Translations under genes and position numbers: made by a program
The notes under the pieces: generated by a model
Database searches by the model: none
What the model was told of the DNA's origin: nothing
What the model saw: only the letters and a program-made list of their open reading frames with translations
Part shown: positions 8,203 through 16,058 of the stretch, one piece after another
How positions within the stretch are numbered: the stretch's first letter is position 1
How the letters are laid out: every line of letters starts with the position of its first letter
NCBI GenBank assembly: GCA_965116435.1
Contig: OZ220686.1
Coordinates: forward strand, 1,984,001-2,048,000
Length of the DNA stretch: 64,000 nucleotides
Origin: VXPQ01 sp965116435
Lineage (GTDB): Bacteria; Bacteroidota; Rhodothermia; Rhodothermales; VXPQ01
Reading direction: 5' to 3'

Positions 8203-9819
8203 TTGGGTATGTTTACTTTGTCAGGCGCAAACGGTGCCGCTCCAGATCGTTCTCCACACGTCGGAGAAAACCCGGCGACCTGGTTGTTCTCCCGAACGCT
8301 TGCCCCAATGACCGGAATCTGGAAAAATCCTGAGCGGGTTCAACAGGATTTGTTGCGCGGATTGTTGCGGCGGGCCGCCCGTACGGAGTGGGGCCGCCGC
8401 TACGGATTTGCAGAAATTGCGCGCGCTCCGGATGTGGCGGCGGCGTATCAGGCGCGCGTTCCGTTGCATGCCTACGCCGATTTCGAGGAGGATATACGTC
8501 GTATCCGGGAGGGCGCGCGCGATGTGATATGGCCTGGCGCGTTTCGACATTTCGCGGTATCCAGCGGCACCACCTCCGCCGGTAAAATCATTCCGGTGAG
8601 CGCCGACATGCTTGCTGCGAATCGCCGGTTCACGCTTTCGGTCGGCATGACGTATCTGGCTCGTACGGGCAATATCGGGTATTTGCTGGGCAAGCATGTG
8701 GCATTGCCCGGCCGCATTGAAGAGGATCCGGCCTATCCCGGCATGAAAATCGGGGAAGTGAGCGGGCTTCAGGCGGAGCACGTGCCGTTTATATACCGTC
8801 GCGTGCTTCAGGCTGTCCCGAACGAAATGGCTTTTCTGCCGAATTGGGAAGAGAAATTGCGGGCGGTGGCCCGTCGGACTGTCGGCATGGATGTGCGCTG
8901 CCTGATCATGGTTCCGTCCTGGTCCATGATTTTCTTCGATGAACTGGTCCGGCAGCACCGGGAGCAGTTTGGCTCCGACGCGAGGAGCGTTGCCGATGTG
9001 TGGCCCCGGTTGCAGGTATTCATTGCCGGCGGCGTGGCGCTGAGTTCCTATCGGGAATTGCTGCGGGAGAAGATCGCCTTGCCGGACCTGCGCTTTCTGG
9101 AGGTATACGGCGCCTCGGAAGGGTTTTTCTCCTTTCAGAGCGATGCGGCCGATCCGGCGATGCTGCTGCACATCGACAACGGCGTATTTTTCGAATTTGT
9201 CCGCATGGACGAAATCAACGATCCGAATGCGAAGCGGCATACCCTTGGCGAGGTGGAAGCCGGCGTGCGGTACGGCCTTTTCGTGTCCACGTGCAGCGGG
9301 TTGTGGAGCTATCCCGTGGGGGATGTCGTGCGTTTCGCGGAGACCTCGCCGCACAAAATCTTTGTGGCGGGACGCACGAGCGAGATGATAGACAAGTACG
9401 GGGAAGCCGTCTTCAGCGAGGAGGCTCGCGCTGCGTTGCATGCGGCGTGCGAGCGTACGGGGGCGCAGGTTCGGGATTTCCATATTGCCCCGAATTTCCC
9501 GGCGCCGGATCGTTCCCCGGCGCATCAGTGGCTTGTGGAGTTCGAACGATCCCCGGACAGCATGGATCTTTTTGCGCGCGCCATAGACGAGTATCTGAAT
9601 GAGGTGAACCGGCATTACCGGATTCGCCGCGAAGCGCAGGCCTTCGGGTTGCCGGACGTGGTGGCGTTGCCCCCCGGCGCATTTTATGCGTGGCTCCGGG
9701 AAACGCGAGAGCAAGTAAGTGGTCAAACCAAGGTGCCGCGCATGTCCGAGCAGCGCGACGTCGCCGACGCCGTGCTCGCCTTGCATCGTCTGGAAACCCG
9801 CGCAGGGGAACGCCGGTAG
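8203..9819 (+). CDS. GH3-family (auxin-responsive-promoter-like) acyl-adenylating protein
   Basis: Belongs to the GH3 branch of the ANL adenylate-forming superfamily; plant members conjugate amino acids to hormones, and bacterial substrates are mostly unknown. The protein has 538 aa. Visible motifs are the phosphate loop SSGTTSAGKIIPVS near residue 125, the AMP-binding YGASEG near 305, YPVGDVVRF near 370 and the C-terminal GQTKVPRM. The start at ATG 8203 (MGMFTLSG) is uncertain; ATG 8209 or the later MTGIWKNP would shorten the N-terminus. It has no obvious functional partner nearby. Confidence 0.9.
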   Translation: MGMFTLSGANGAAPDRSPHVGENPATWLFSRTLAPMTGIWKNPERVQQDLLRGLLRRAARTEWGRRYGFAEIARAPDVAAAYQARVPLHAYADFEEDIRRIREGARDVIWPGAFRHFAVSSGTTSAGKIIPVSADMLAANRRFTLSVGMTYLARTGNIGYLLGKHVALPGRIEEDPAYPGMKIGEVSGLQAEHVPFIYRRVLQAVPNEMAFLPNWEEKLRAVARRTVGMDVRCLIMVPSWSMIFFDELVRQHREQFGSDARSVADVWPRLQVFIAGGVALSSYRELLREKIALPDLRFLEVYGASEGFFSFQSDAADPAMLLHIDNGVFFEFVRMDEINDPNAKRHTLGEVEAGVRYGLFVSTCSGLWSYPVGDVVRFAETSPHKIFVAGRTSEMIDKYGEAVFSEEARAALHAACERTGAQVRDFHIAPNFPAPDRSPAHQWLVEFERSPDSMDLFARAIDEYLNEVNRHYRIRREAQAFGLPDVVALPPGAFYAWLRETREQVSGQTKVPRMSEQRDVADAVLALHRLETRAGERR

Positions 9820-10058
9820 CATGTTCGGAGTCAATAATTATGCGCATCATGTAACAGATGCGCCCCTTTGCATCGAAATCGTGGACCCTTCGGAACTTTT
9901 TGGGCTTGCAGGCATGGATTGTAACCGATTCGATACGATATGGCGCCAGGGAGGCCTATGCTTATCCGGCTTCGCGGCGCCCAGGACGCCTTGCTCAGGT
10001 TTTTTCCAATAAACAGCAAACCCTCCCCCGTACTACCGCTACAACCCCAGCCTGACCT

Positions 10059-10898
10059 ATGTATGTCCCTCGTCAGCAGCGGATGCTGGACCAGTATCTC
10101 CAGGAGATTGGCCGCATCCCGCTTCTTGAACCGGATGAAGAGGTATATCTGGCCCAACGTATCCATAGTGGAGATCAGGAGGCGTTGCACAAATTGACCC
10201 GTGCGAACCTCCGTTTCGTGGTTTCTGTGGCCAAAAAATATCAGGGGCAAGGCTTGTCTCTCGCCGACCTGATCAACGAAGGAAATTACGGGCTCATCAA
10301 GGCGGCGCAACGCTTTGACGAGACCCGCGGCTTCAAATTTATCTCCTATGCGGTGTGGTGGATTCGCCAGGCCATCCTGCAGGCCCTGGCCGAACAAAGC
10401 CGCGTCGTGCGGTTGCCGCTGAATCGGATCGGCACGATTTCCAAGATTCGCAAGACCAGCGCCCGGCTTTCGCAGGAGTACGAGCGGGCGCCGAACATTG
10501 AGGAGCTGGCCGAGGACCTGGAGATCGAAGTGCACAAGGTCCGCGAGGCCATGCAGCATACGGGCCGCCACCTCTCAATGGATGCGCCGTTCAACGAAGA
10601 CGACGACAATAGTTTACTGGATATATTTGCGGACGACGAAGACATTTCTCCCGACGAGACCCTCCTGAACGACTCTATCAAAGTCGATATCGAATACGCG
10701 CTGGACCTTTTGCATGAACGCGAGGCGGAAATCACGCGCCTGTATTTCGGGATCGGGCGGGAGCACCCGCTGACGCTCGAGGAAATAGGCCAGCGCTTCG
10801 ACCTGACCCGCGAGCGCGTTCGTCAAATCAAGGAAAAAGCCCTCCGCAAACTCCGCCAAAAACACCGCCGCGAGGAATTGCAGATACATATTGGGTAG
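10059..10898 (+). CDS. rpoD: Primary RNA polymerase sigma factor (RpoD/SigA)
   Basis: Directs core RNA polymerase to housekeeping promoters. The 279-aa protein starts with region 1.2 (YLQEIGRIPLLEPDEE), followed by region 2 with NLRFVVSVAKKY and FISYAVWWIRQAI (regions 2.3-2.4), region 3 and region 4 with the helix-turn-helix LTLEEIGQRFDLTRERVRQIKEKALRKLR. Region 1.1 and the non-conserved region are missing, which is normal for Bacteroidota primary sigma factors. The 239 nt upstream hold no supported gene. Confidence 0.96.
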   Translation: MYVPRQQRMLDQYLQEIGRIPLLEPDEEVYLAQRIHSGDQEALHKLTRANLRFVVSVAKKYQGQGLSLADLINEGNYGLIKAAQRFDETRGFKFISYAVWWIRQAILQALAEQSRVVRLPLNRIGTISKIRKTSARLSQEYERAPNIEELAEDLEIEVHKVREAMQHTGRHLSMDAPFNEDDDNSLLDIFADDEDISPDETLLNDSIKVDIEYALDLLHEREAEITRLYFGIGREHPLTLEEIGQRFDLTRERVRQIKEKALRKLRQKHRREELQIHIG

Positions 10899-11110
10899 GG
10901 TAGAGATGGTTCGGGGGCGCGGCGTGCGGAGGCGTCACCGTCCTGGGGCCCTACGGGAGAGGACTCTGTGGAGGTGGTTTGGGAGCGCGGGACGGTGTTT
11001 TCGGGGTTTTAGGGTGTAGGGTTGGGATCTTGTTTCGGTCTCAGCCAACTGAATAGCCTGTTGGATTGGGGAGTGGAGTCAACTGCGTGTAAAAAAACCT
11101 GTTTGAACCT

Positions 11111-11419
11111 ATGGATTGGACCAACTTGCTGGACTGGCTTATCGTTTTGCTTTTTTGTGCTTTTGTGGTTGTCCTTATTATGATTCCCTTTGCCCTTGCG
11201 AAGGACTTGCGGGAACGTCGGGAACTGCGGACGGTGGTGCTGGAACGGATATGTTGGCGTTGCGGCGGGTCAAGCGGACGCATACAACGGGACCGTCTGG
11301 GTTTCCATATCTGCTTGTGGGTTGGAATGTTTGTAGTCGGAGTCGGCTTGCTTGTCCTTCCATTCCTTCCGAAACGGGTCTACTGTACGGCTTGCGGGGC
11401 GCGGGTTGGGGAAGTGTAG
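11111..11419 (+). CDS. Small membrane protein with split zinc ribbon
   Basis: Unrecognised 102-aa protein. A TM helix at residues ~9-29 is followed by CWRCGG near 50-55, a second TM helix at ~66-84 and a second pair YCTACGA near 92-98. Two CxxC knuckles separated by a membrane helix suggest that both face the same side and may form a zinc ribbon. There is no clear Shine-Dalgarno sequence and the neighbours are unrelated. Coding status rests on the regular motif pattern and topology. Confidence 0.5.
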   Translation: MDWTNLLDWLIVLLFCAFVVVLIMIPFALAKDLRERRELRTVVLERICWRCGGSSGRIQRDRLGFHICLWVGMFVVGVGLLVLPFLPKRVYCTACGARVGEV

Positions 11420-11855
11420 ATGCTCTCGAAAGATCTGATAACGTACGTGGCACAGTGACCGCATACTCAGATCGATCGTATGTTTGCGCTGGAAACGGCA
11501 ACGAGGACGGTCGAGGGGACCAGGGCCGCGACGAAAGCGCATATCCGCCTTATATTTCGCAACGTTCGCCTAACCCCGTCGCCACGCCTGCCAACGCTTT
11601 GAATCGTACATGGCTCGCTGATACATCTTAAATCGCGAAAAAACTGTCCAACAAATCCTAACCGCCTCTCCACCTCTACCGTCCGCCGAACACCCCCATT
11701 TCTATCGGAAAAGGGGGAACTTCACTGGTCGGGGCCGGTAAAATACAGAGACGGCGTGAAGAACGGGGAGCACCCTCGCAAATCACGTCTTGATGGGCGA
11801 GATTCGCAGGCCTGCACTCGCATAATTCCTCGAAATTTGTCACTCCTCCAGGGCC
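11420..11855. other. Intergenic stretch, no supported gene
   Basis: The reading frames here are short, overlap on both strands and show no recognisable motif. I see no RNA gene, no long repeat and no convincing terminator. It separates two small membrane-protein genes at the left edge of the accessory region. Confidence 0.5.
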
Positions 11856-12377
11856 ATGGACTGGATTAACCCCAACGTAATAAGCGTAGCAGTGGGCCTT
11901 GTGGCTCTGGCCACGACGCTCATATTGGTCGGGAAATGGATAGGCAGACGGGAAGAATTTGAGCAGAACGCGAACGAAACCTTTTCCAGTATCAGCAAGG
12001 ACATCAACGGTATTCGCAACGACATCAAGAATATATTCATCGAGATGCCCCGAAGGGTATCGGTCCAGGAAAGCCCTCTCCGGCTAACCGATTTCGGACA
12101 ATCCATATCGGATCGCCTGGAGGCGCAGCAATGGGCAGAAAAGACGGCCAAGATGATAAGCAACGAGGTAGATGGATTCAGCGCATATGCGATTCAGGAG
12201 TGGGCCTACAGATTTATTAAGGTGGACGAGCGGTTCCCGTCTGAAGATATGACCGAGGAGAAAATGGAACTTGCGGCGTTCAATTACGGCACGGGCGTGC
12301 ATGATGTTCACGAGGTCCTGGCGATAGAACTGCGTGACGAACTCCTGAAGTTACACGGTTTGGAAGTATCCGCGTAA
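11856..12377 (+). CDS. Membrane-anchored coiled-coil protein of unknown function
   Basis: A 173-aa protein with one N-terminal TM helix (residues ~8-28), then a heptad-like stretch (FEQNANETFSSISKDINGI and on) and a helical, acidic C-terminal domain. I do not recognise the family. Its last ~20 codons lie inside the left 297-bp direct repeat and are found again at 17883-17945. The gene originally converged on the VOC-family gene now at 17967-18386, with about 20 bp between the two stop codons; the insert has separated them. Confidence 0.6.
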   Translation: MDWINPNVISVAVGLVALATTLILVGKWIGRREEFEQNANETFSSISKDINGIRNDIKNIFIEMPRRVSVQESPLRLTDFGQSISDRLEAQQWAEKTAKMISNEVDGFSAYAIQEWAYRFIKVDERFPSEDMTEEKMELAAFNYGTGVHDVHEVLAIELRDELLKLHGLEVSA

Positions 12378-12611
12378 GCCTGGTCAGGCCCTCGCCCCCC
12401 TACCCCTGCGCACTCCCTGGCTGGTCGAAGGACATCAGGCGGCCGTCGAGGTCGCGGATCATGAACCGGGCTGCTCCGAACAGCGTGGGTTCGAGCGGTT
12501 GCACCACATCCACTCCGTTTTCCCGGATGCGGTCGTACAGGGCCAGGATGTCGTTTACCTGAATGTGCAGGATGATCTGGTTCGCCAGGAACGGGTCGGG
12601 GAACGGGAGCG
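12315..12611 (+). repeat. Left long direct repeat bounding the 5.27-kb insert
   Basis: 297 bp matching 17883-18178 (296 bp) with about eight substitutions and a 1-nt length difference, roughly 97% identity. It starts GTCCTGGCGATAG and ends GGGAACGGGAGCG. It holds the 3' end of the coiled-coil protein gene and, on the other strand, the last ~70 codons of the VOC-family gene. The outer flanks of the two copies do not match. Confidence 0.95.
12400..12611 (-). pseudogene. VOC-family protein gene, duplicated C-terminal fragment
   Basis: Carries the last ~70 codons of the gene intact at 17967-18386, including the same stop (QPGSAQG then TAG in the intact copy, QPGSAQG also here). It is cut off at 12611 where the direct repeat ends; no start codon or N-terminal half is present. 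It is a by-product of the duplication, not a functional gene. Confidence 0.85.
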
Positions 12612-12625
12612 CATTGACGACTACA

Positions 12626-12633
12626 TCTGTTAC
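12626..12633. repeat. 8-bp target site duplication, left copy
   Basis: TCTGTTAC directly before the left terminal inverted repeat, identical to 16077-16084 directly after the right one. Eight-bp duplications are characteristic of IS1595-family transposition. Confidence 0.9.
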
Positions 12634-12657
12634 GGGAATTACATATTTAACTTGACA
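12634..12657 (+). repeat. Left terminal inverted repeat
   Basis: Starts GGGAATTACATATTTAACTT and ends GACA. It matches the reverse complement of 16053-16076 at 21 of 24 positions. Confidence 0.92.
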
Positions 12658-12680
12658 TTCTCATTTTCTCCTTATATTAC
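12652..12680 (+). promoter_or_regulatory. Inward promoter with its -35 box inside the left inverted repeat
   Basis: TTGACA at 12652-12657 is the inner end of the terminal repeat. Possible -10 boxes are TATTAC at 12675-12680 (17-nt spacing) or TATATT at 12673-12678 (15-nt spacing). Transcription would run into the transposase, whose GGAG at 12698-12701 lies 7 nt before its ATG. Confidence 0.55.
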
Positions 12681-12708
12681 AGGGAGTTAAACAAAATGGA
12701 GAAACGTC

Positions 12709-13650
12709 ATGCCCAAAGCACCTGGACAAGCCCACCGCAAAGGTATTTCCGTTATTGAGTTCGCTGAAATCTTCCCTAATGAAGAGGCGGCACGTAAGTG
12801 GTTTGAAGCCAAACTCTGGCCCAAGGGTCGATACTGCCCCCGTTGCGAGGGCAAGCGTACCCGCGAGGTGAAGAATCACAAGCCCATGCCATATTGGTGC
12901 ACTGACTGCCGGAAATACTTCTCGGTCAAGACAGGGACGGTCATGGAGGCATCGCGTTTGCCTTTGCTCAAATGGGCCTACGGCGTCTACATGCACGTAA
13001 CAAACCTGAAAGGCATATCCAGCATGAAGTTGCATCGGGACATTCGCGTAACGCAAAAAACTGCATGGTATATGCTGCATCGCATCCGTAATACGTTCGA
13101 CGAGAGCGAGCACCATGCGCTGTTCGAGGGACCGGTCGAAGTAGACGAAACATATATCGGCGGCAAGGAGAGCAACAAGCACAAATCGAAAAAGACGGGC
13201 AATCTTGGTACGCAGGGCAAGGTTGCCGTCGTTGGCATGAAGGACCGGGATACGGGTAAGATCATGGCGGAGGTAGTGCCTGACACGTCGAAAGAGACGC
13301 TCCAAGATTTCGTGATGGATCACGTCCTGTTCGGAACGCCTCTATACACAGACGAGCACAAAGCGTATTCCGGCCTGGATGACGTCTACGATCACGAAAC
13401 GGTGAAGCACTCTGTCTGCGAGTATGTACGAGGAAAAGTACACACGAACGGGATCGAATCGTTCTGGGCTGCGTTGAAAAGATCAAAGACGGGCGTATAC
13501 CACCGTTGGAGCAAGAAGCACCTGCAACGGTATGTGGATGATCTTGTTGGGCGGACATGGTTGCGCGACCTTGACACCCTGGATCAGATGGTTTTCGTCG
13601 CCGAAGGCATGAGAGGCAAACGGCTCCGGTACAAAACGCTGATACAATGA
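12709..13650 (+). CDS. IS1595-family transposase
   Basis: DDE transposase of 313 aa. It has an N-terminal zinc ribbon (C43/C46 and C64/C67) and an ISXO2-like catalytic domain with VEVDETYIGG (D146), YTDEHKAY (D215) and HTNGIESFW (N247, E250), then the family C-terminus with LDTLDQM and GKRLRYKTL. Full length and uninterrupted, so probably active. GGAG 7 nt upstream supports ATG 12709. Its stop overlaps the next start as ATGA. Confidence 0.96.
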   Translation: MPKAPGQAHRKGISVIEFAEIFPNEEAARKWFEAKLWPKGRYCPRCEGKRTREVKNHKPMPYWCTDCRKYFSVKTGTVMEASRLPLLKWAYGVYMHVTNLKGISSMKLHRDIRVTQKTAWYMLHRIRNTFDESEHHALFEGPVEVDETYIGGKESNKHKSKKTGNLGTQGKVAVVGMKDRDTGKIMAEVVPDTSKETLQDFVMDHVLFGTPLYTDEHKAYSGLDDVYDHETVKHSVCEYVRGKVHTNGIESFWAALKRSKTGVYHRWSKKHLQRYVDDLVGRTWLRDLDTLDQMVFVAEGMRGKRLRYKTLIQ

Positions 13651-14111
13651 TAGAAAACTTACAGGCATACTACGATGCTTGCAAACAGCAATATGCCAGC
13701 CAAGATGCAGAGAGAAGGCATTTGTCCATAAAAACATTGGGAATGTTGACGTTCGGTGTTGCCCTTGCAGGTGCAAGCATATCCCTACTGAATGGTAATA
13801 TATCTTCAGGCTGGATTCTTACATCCGCTTACACTATATCAATTTCTGTATTTATCATGATTTTGTTAGGTTTATTTGTACTTTTACCCCAATCTTGGAA
13901 TCAGGAATTTGAAATAACAGACCTCCGTAAACTTCTGATGGTAAAATCAGACGAATTTGTCTTGGCTATGGCTGATGCTCATAAAAGAGCAATAACAAAA
14001 AATTGGACAAGGTTGGCCCACAAAAATCGTCTTGTACAGGCCATTACGATTTTAGCAGCCATTGAAGTTTCTGCTTTCATTGCCCTTCGTCTTCTGGTTT
14101 TGGCCTCCTGA
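13647..14111 (+). CDS. Passenger membrane protein, translationally coupled to the transposase
   Basis: Unrecognised 154-aa protein. A charged cytoplasmic N-terminus (YYDACKQQYASQDAERRH) is followed by two TM helices (~residues 30-48 and 53-74), a cytoplasmic helical segment and a third TM helix (~130-150). This N-in, hairpin plus C-terminal TM layout recalls small SLATT-like pore proteins, but there is no specific motif and that likeness is only topological. The start overlaps the transposase stop (ATGA). Base composition is visibly more A/T-rich than the surroundings, which fits acquisition from elsewhere. Confidence 0.7.
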   Translation: MIENLQAYYDACKQQYASQDAERRHLSIKTLGMLTFGVALAGASISLLNGNISSGWILTSAYTISISVFIMILLGLFVLLPQSWNQEFEITDLRKLLMVKSDEFVLAMADAHKRAITKNWTRLAHKNRLVQAITILAAIEVSAFIALRLLVLAS

Positions 14112-14247
14112 TTCTGATGTTCTCACCAGACTTGATTCGCTCGCTTAATGGCAAGTCCAGATTTTCTGGTGGAGGTGGAGGAGGGGCTGGTTGTGGCGCG
14201 GGCTTGTCCGTTTCCTTGGATCGGGTATCTCTAAACCAGTTTAGCAT
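14077..14247 (-). CDS. Small proline-rich protein (56 aa), tentative
   Basis: Starts MLNWFRDTRSKETDKP, contains a run of six prolines in a PAPPPPPPEN stretch and ends PEDEGQ. It is the third minus-strand frame after the methyltransferase and the zinc-ribbon protein. Its 3' end overlaps the 3' end of the membrane protein gene by 35 nt. There are no homology cues; support is only its position and the amphipathic tail SERIKSGENIRIRRP. Confidence 0.35.
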   Translation of the reverse strand: MLNWFRDTRSKETDKPAPQPAPPPPPPENLDLPLSERIKSGENIRIRRPKPEDEGQ

Positions 14248-14276
14248 ATGGGTTTCTCTGTTGGGGTTGTAGGGGT

Positions 14277-14489
14277 TTACTCCATTCCAGCAATGGCAGC
14301 AATGGCGAGTAAAATAATCAAAAGGAACAGAATCACGTTGATAGTGATGGTTGTAGGGGTCGCTTCGTTACTCGGCGGCGGCCCATCCTGTCCCTTGCAA
14401 CGCCAGCACTTGGACGTTGCGGACGGTTGGCCACATTGGGCGCAACGTCCGGCATTCCGGCGACGGTGATATTCTTCGTATCTCGGCAT
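14277..14489 (-). CDS. Small zinc-ribbon membrane protein (70 aa)
   Basis: Begins with a charged segment and two CxxC knuckles (CAQCGQ and CWRCKG), then a linker and one C-terminal TM helix (VILFLLIILLAIAAIAG). Its start lies 5 nt after the methyltransferase stop on the same strand, so the two are probably co-transcribed. The layout (soluble zinc ribbon, single membrane tail) is typical of small accessory proteins, but no function can be assigned. Confidence 0.55.
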   Translation of the reverse strand: MPRYEEYHRRRNAGRCAQCGQPSATSKCWRCKGQDGPPPSNEATPTTITINVILFLLIILLAIAAIAGME

Positions 14490-14494
14490 TGGAG

Positions 14495-15820
14495 TTAGGG
14501 GTTAAATACGGATCGTGTGCCAGCAGCGCGTAGCATGGCGAGACGTTCTGCCTTTTGGTTGGCCATCCAGCCGTTCTTTTTGTTGAGCCGACGCAGGCCG
14601 GACAGCGTGAGGGTATTGCTTTTCGCCCGGTTGCATGGGCTGCAAAGCAGAATGCGGTTGGATACGTGGTTTATCCCGCCATCCGATCGAGGGGTGTTGT
14701 GATCCAGTTCGAGATAACGTTGATCGTCAAACGTACGATCGCAGCCTTGGCATTTAGTGCCGTTGTGGGACAGGAGTACTTCATACATTTCAGCCCGGCT
14801 CATCTTGCTGCCAGCAGGTTCCTTGACCTTTAGTTTGACCTGCAAGAAGGGTGCAGCGGTATCCTCGTCGTCCGTGCGTTCCGGCAATTGGTCGGTAAAT
14901 CCCACGTCGCCGAATATGCCTACTTCATCGAACAGACGAGATTCAACCACCTCATGCGCTTTGTCCCAAATGTCAATGCCGACCCATTGTCTCTCCAGTT
15001 TTTCTGCGGCAACACAGGTTGTTGCGCAACCACAGAAAGGGTCAAGTATGATGTCATCCTTGTTTGAAGATGCTTTTATGACACGCTCATAAAGAGCAAT
15101 GGGCTTTTGGGTGGGATAACCAGTTCGCTGCTTACTTGTACGCCCGATAGCATCTATATTCCAATAGTCTCTACAGCCAGTTAGGGTAAAATATCCTCGC
15201 GCATCTTTGTATAGTCTAATCATGGTCTTTGAAAACAATATATCTTGATAAATACCCCAATCGTCTTCAAGGGTCTCATTTTTGGAAGAGTGCCTGAGTT
15301 GTCCGGTCAAATAAGATTTATCCAATACTACATTGAAGTTGCGTTGTTTTGATTTTGAGTAAAATAGCAGAATATCATGTTTCCGTCCGAAATGCTTTTT
15401 GCTGCCTCCTCCTGTGCGATAACACCACACTATTTCGTTGACGAAATTTTTCCACCCGAAGATGGCATCCATGCAAGCCTTGAGGTAGTGGCTGGCCGTG
15501 GGGTCGCAATGGAGATAGATCGAGCCAGTTGGCTTGAGCAGGCGTTTCATCTCCAGCAGCCTGACCGCCATGAAGCACATGTAGGCTCCCATGCCGTCGG
15601 AATGGGCGTATCGTGCGCTTTCGATGGCCTCCATGAGAGGGGGGTAGTCGTCCGTCAACTGGTCTACCCATTCCTGATGTACGTCCTGTTCCCACGACCA
15701 GCGGTCTTGGAACTTCGCGCCTTTGGCGAGGCTGTCGGGGGTGGCGTGGAAGTCCTTGCCCTTGTTGAACGGTGGATCGGTGGCGATGAGGTCCACCGAT
15801 TCGGAGTTCATCGCCCGCAT
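14495..15820 (-). CDS. DNA methyltransferase (N6/N4, beta-type) fused to HNH nuclease domain
   Basis: From the internal ATG 15820 the protein has 441 aa. The target-amine motif DPPF is at residues 15-18, followed much later by the SAM-binding motif DPFCGCATT near 260-268; this motif order is that of beta-class amino-methyltransferases. Residues ~345-405 form an HNH domain: C357/C360, ELDH at 371-374, N388, C393/C396 and N397. Codons upstream of 15820 encode NRTLFHGDNLSF, which belongs to the family N-terminus. The real protein therefore starts earlier, across the 8-bp repeat tract, at ATG 15986; in this sequence that start is out of frame. A methylase and a nuclease in one chain could act as a self-contained restriction-modification enzyme, which is inference. 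Confidence 0.9.
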   Translation of the reverse strand: MRAMNSESVDLIATDPPFNKGKDFHATPDSLAKGAKFQDRWSWEQDVHQEWVDQLTDDYPPLMEAIESARYAHSDGMGAYMCFMAVRLLEMKRLLKPTGSIYLHCDPTASHYLKACMDAIFGWKNFVNEIVWCYRTGGGSKKHFGRKHDILLFYSKSKQRNFNVVLDKSYLTGQLRHSSKNETLEDDWGIYQDILFSKTMIRLYKDARGYFTLTGCRDYWNIDAIGRTSKQRTGYPTQKPIALYERVIKASSNKDDIILDPFCGCATTCVAAEKLERQWVGIDIWDKAHEVVESRLFDEVGIFGDVGFTDQLPERTDDEDTAAPFLQVKLKVKEPAGSKMSRAEMYEVLLSHNGTKCQGCDRTFDDQRYLELDHNTPRSDGGINHVSNRILLCSPCNRAKSNTLTLSGLRRLNKKNGWMANQKAERLAMLRAAGTRSVFNP

Positions 15821-15851
15821 GAAGGACAGGTTGTCTCCGTGGAAAAGGGTC

Positions 15852-15986
15852 CTATTCGACCAGTTCGGCCTGGAGGCCTGGAGGCCTGGAGGCCTGGAGG
15901 CCTGGAGGCCTGGAGGCCTGGAGGCCTGGAGGCCTGGAGGCCTGGAGGCCTGGATTTTGACTTGACAGAGGTGTATTAGGTTCCAT
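15852..15986 (-). CDS. Leader frame of the methyltransferase gene in the OFF register
   Basis: ATG 15986 opens a frame beginning MEPNTPLSSQNPGLQ that enters the repeat tract, encodes repeats of the octapeptide GLQASRPP, leaves the tract and stops at TAG (15854-15852) after 44 codons. ATG 15986 and ATG 15820 are 166 nt apart, one nt out of phase. With 9 or 12 repeats instead of 11 this start would read straight into NRTLFHGDN and the methyltransferase. It lies about 44 nt downstream of a strong promoter candidate. The Shine-Dalgarno sequence is weak. Confidence 0.6.
   Translation of the reverse strand: MEPNTPLSSQNPGLQASRPPGLQASRPPGLQASRPPGLQAELVE
15867..15954 (+). repeat. Octanucleotide tandem repeat, 11 x GGCCTGGA
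   Basis: Eighty-eight bp of perfect 8-bp units (TCCAGGCC on the coding strand), placed in the 5' part of the methyltransferase gene. The unit length is not a multiple of three, so gain or loss of a unit by strand slippage changes the frame. Only copy numbers divisible by three join ATG 15986 to the methyltransferase frame. Confidence 0.95.
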
Positions 15987-16029
15987 GGGGGTTGCGTTTC
16001 TTGTGGATTTCCGTTATGTTGGGTTCCCC

Positions 16030-16058
16030 AGGATACGAACCGGAATCGGATTTGTCAA
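16030..16058 (-). promoter_or_regulatory. Inward promoter with its -35 box inside the right inverted repeat
   Basis: On the minus strand TTGACA (16058-16053, the inner end of the terminal repeat) is followed after 17 nt by TATCCT (16035-16030). It faces the methyltransferase leader ATG at 15986, leaving a short 5' leader of about 37 nt. Confidence 0.6.

Noticed and set aside
10899..11110. Possible structured RNA after rpoD
   Set aside because: The segment is G-rich but I could not draw a stable conserved fold or match it to a known RNA family.
12499..12690. Plus-strand frame starting MHHIHSVFPD and its counterpart at 18066
   Set aside because: Both are antisense to the VOC-family gene and its duplicated fragment; the similarity between them only reflects the direct repeat.
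15867..15954. Possible CRISPR or minisatellite array
   Set aside because: The units are 8 bp, perfectly tandem and without spacers; it is a simple sequence repeat inside a gene leader. No CRISPR array or cas gene is visible in the window.
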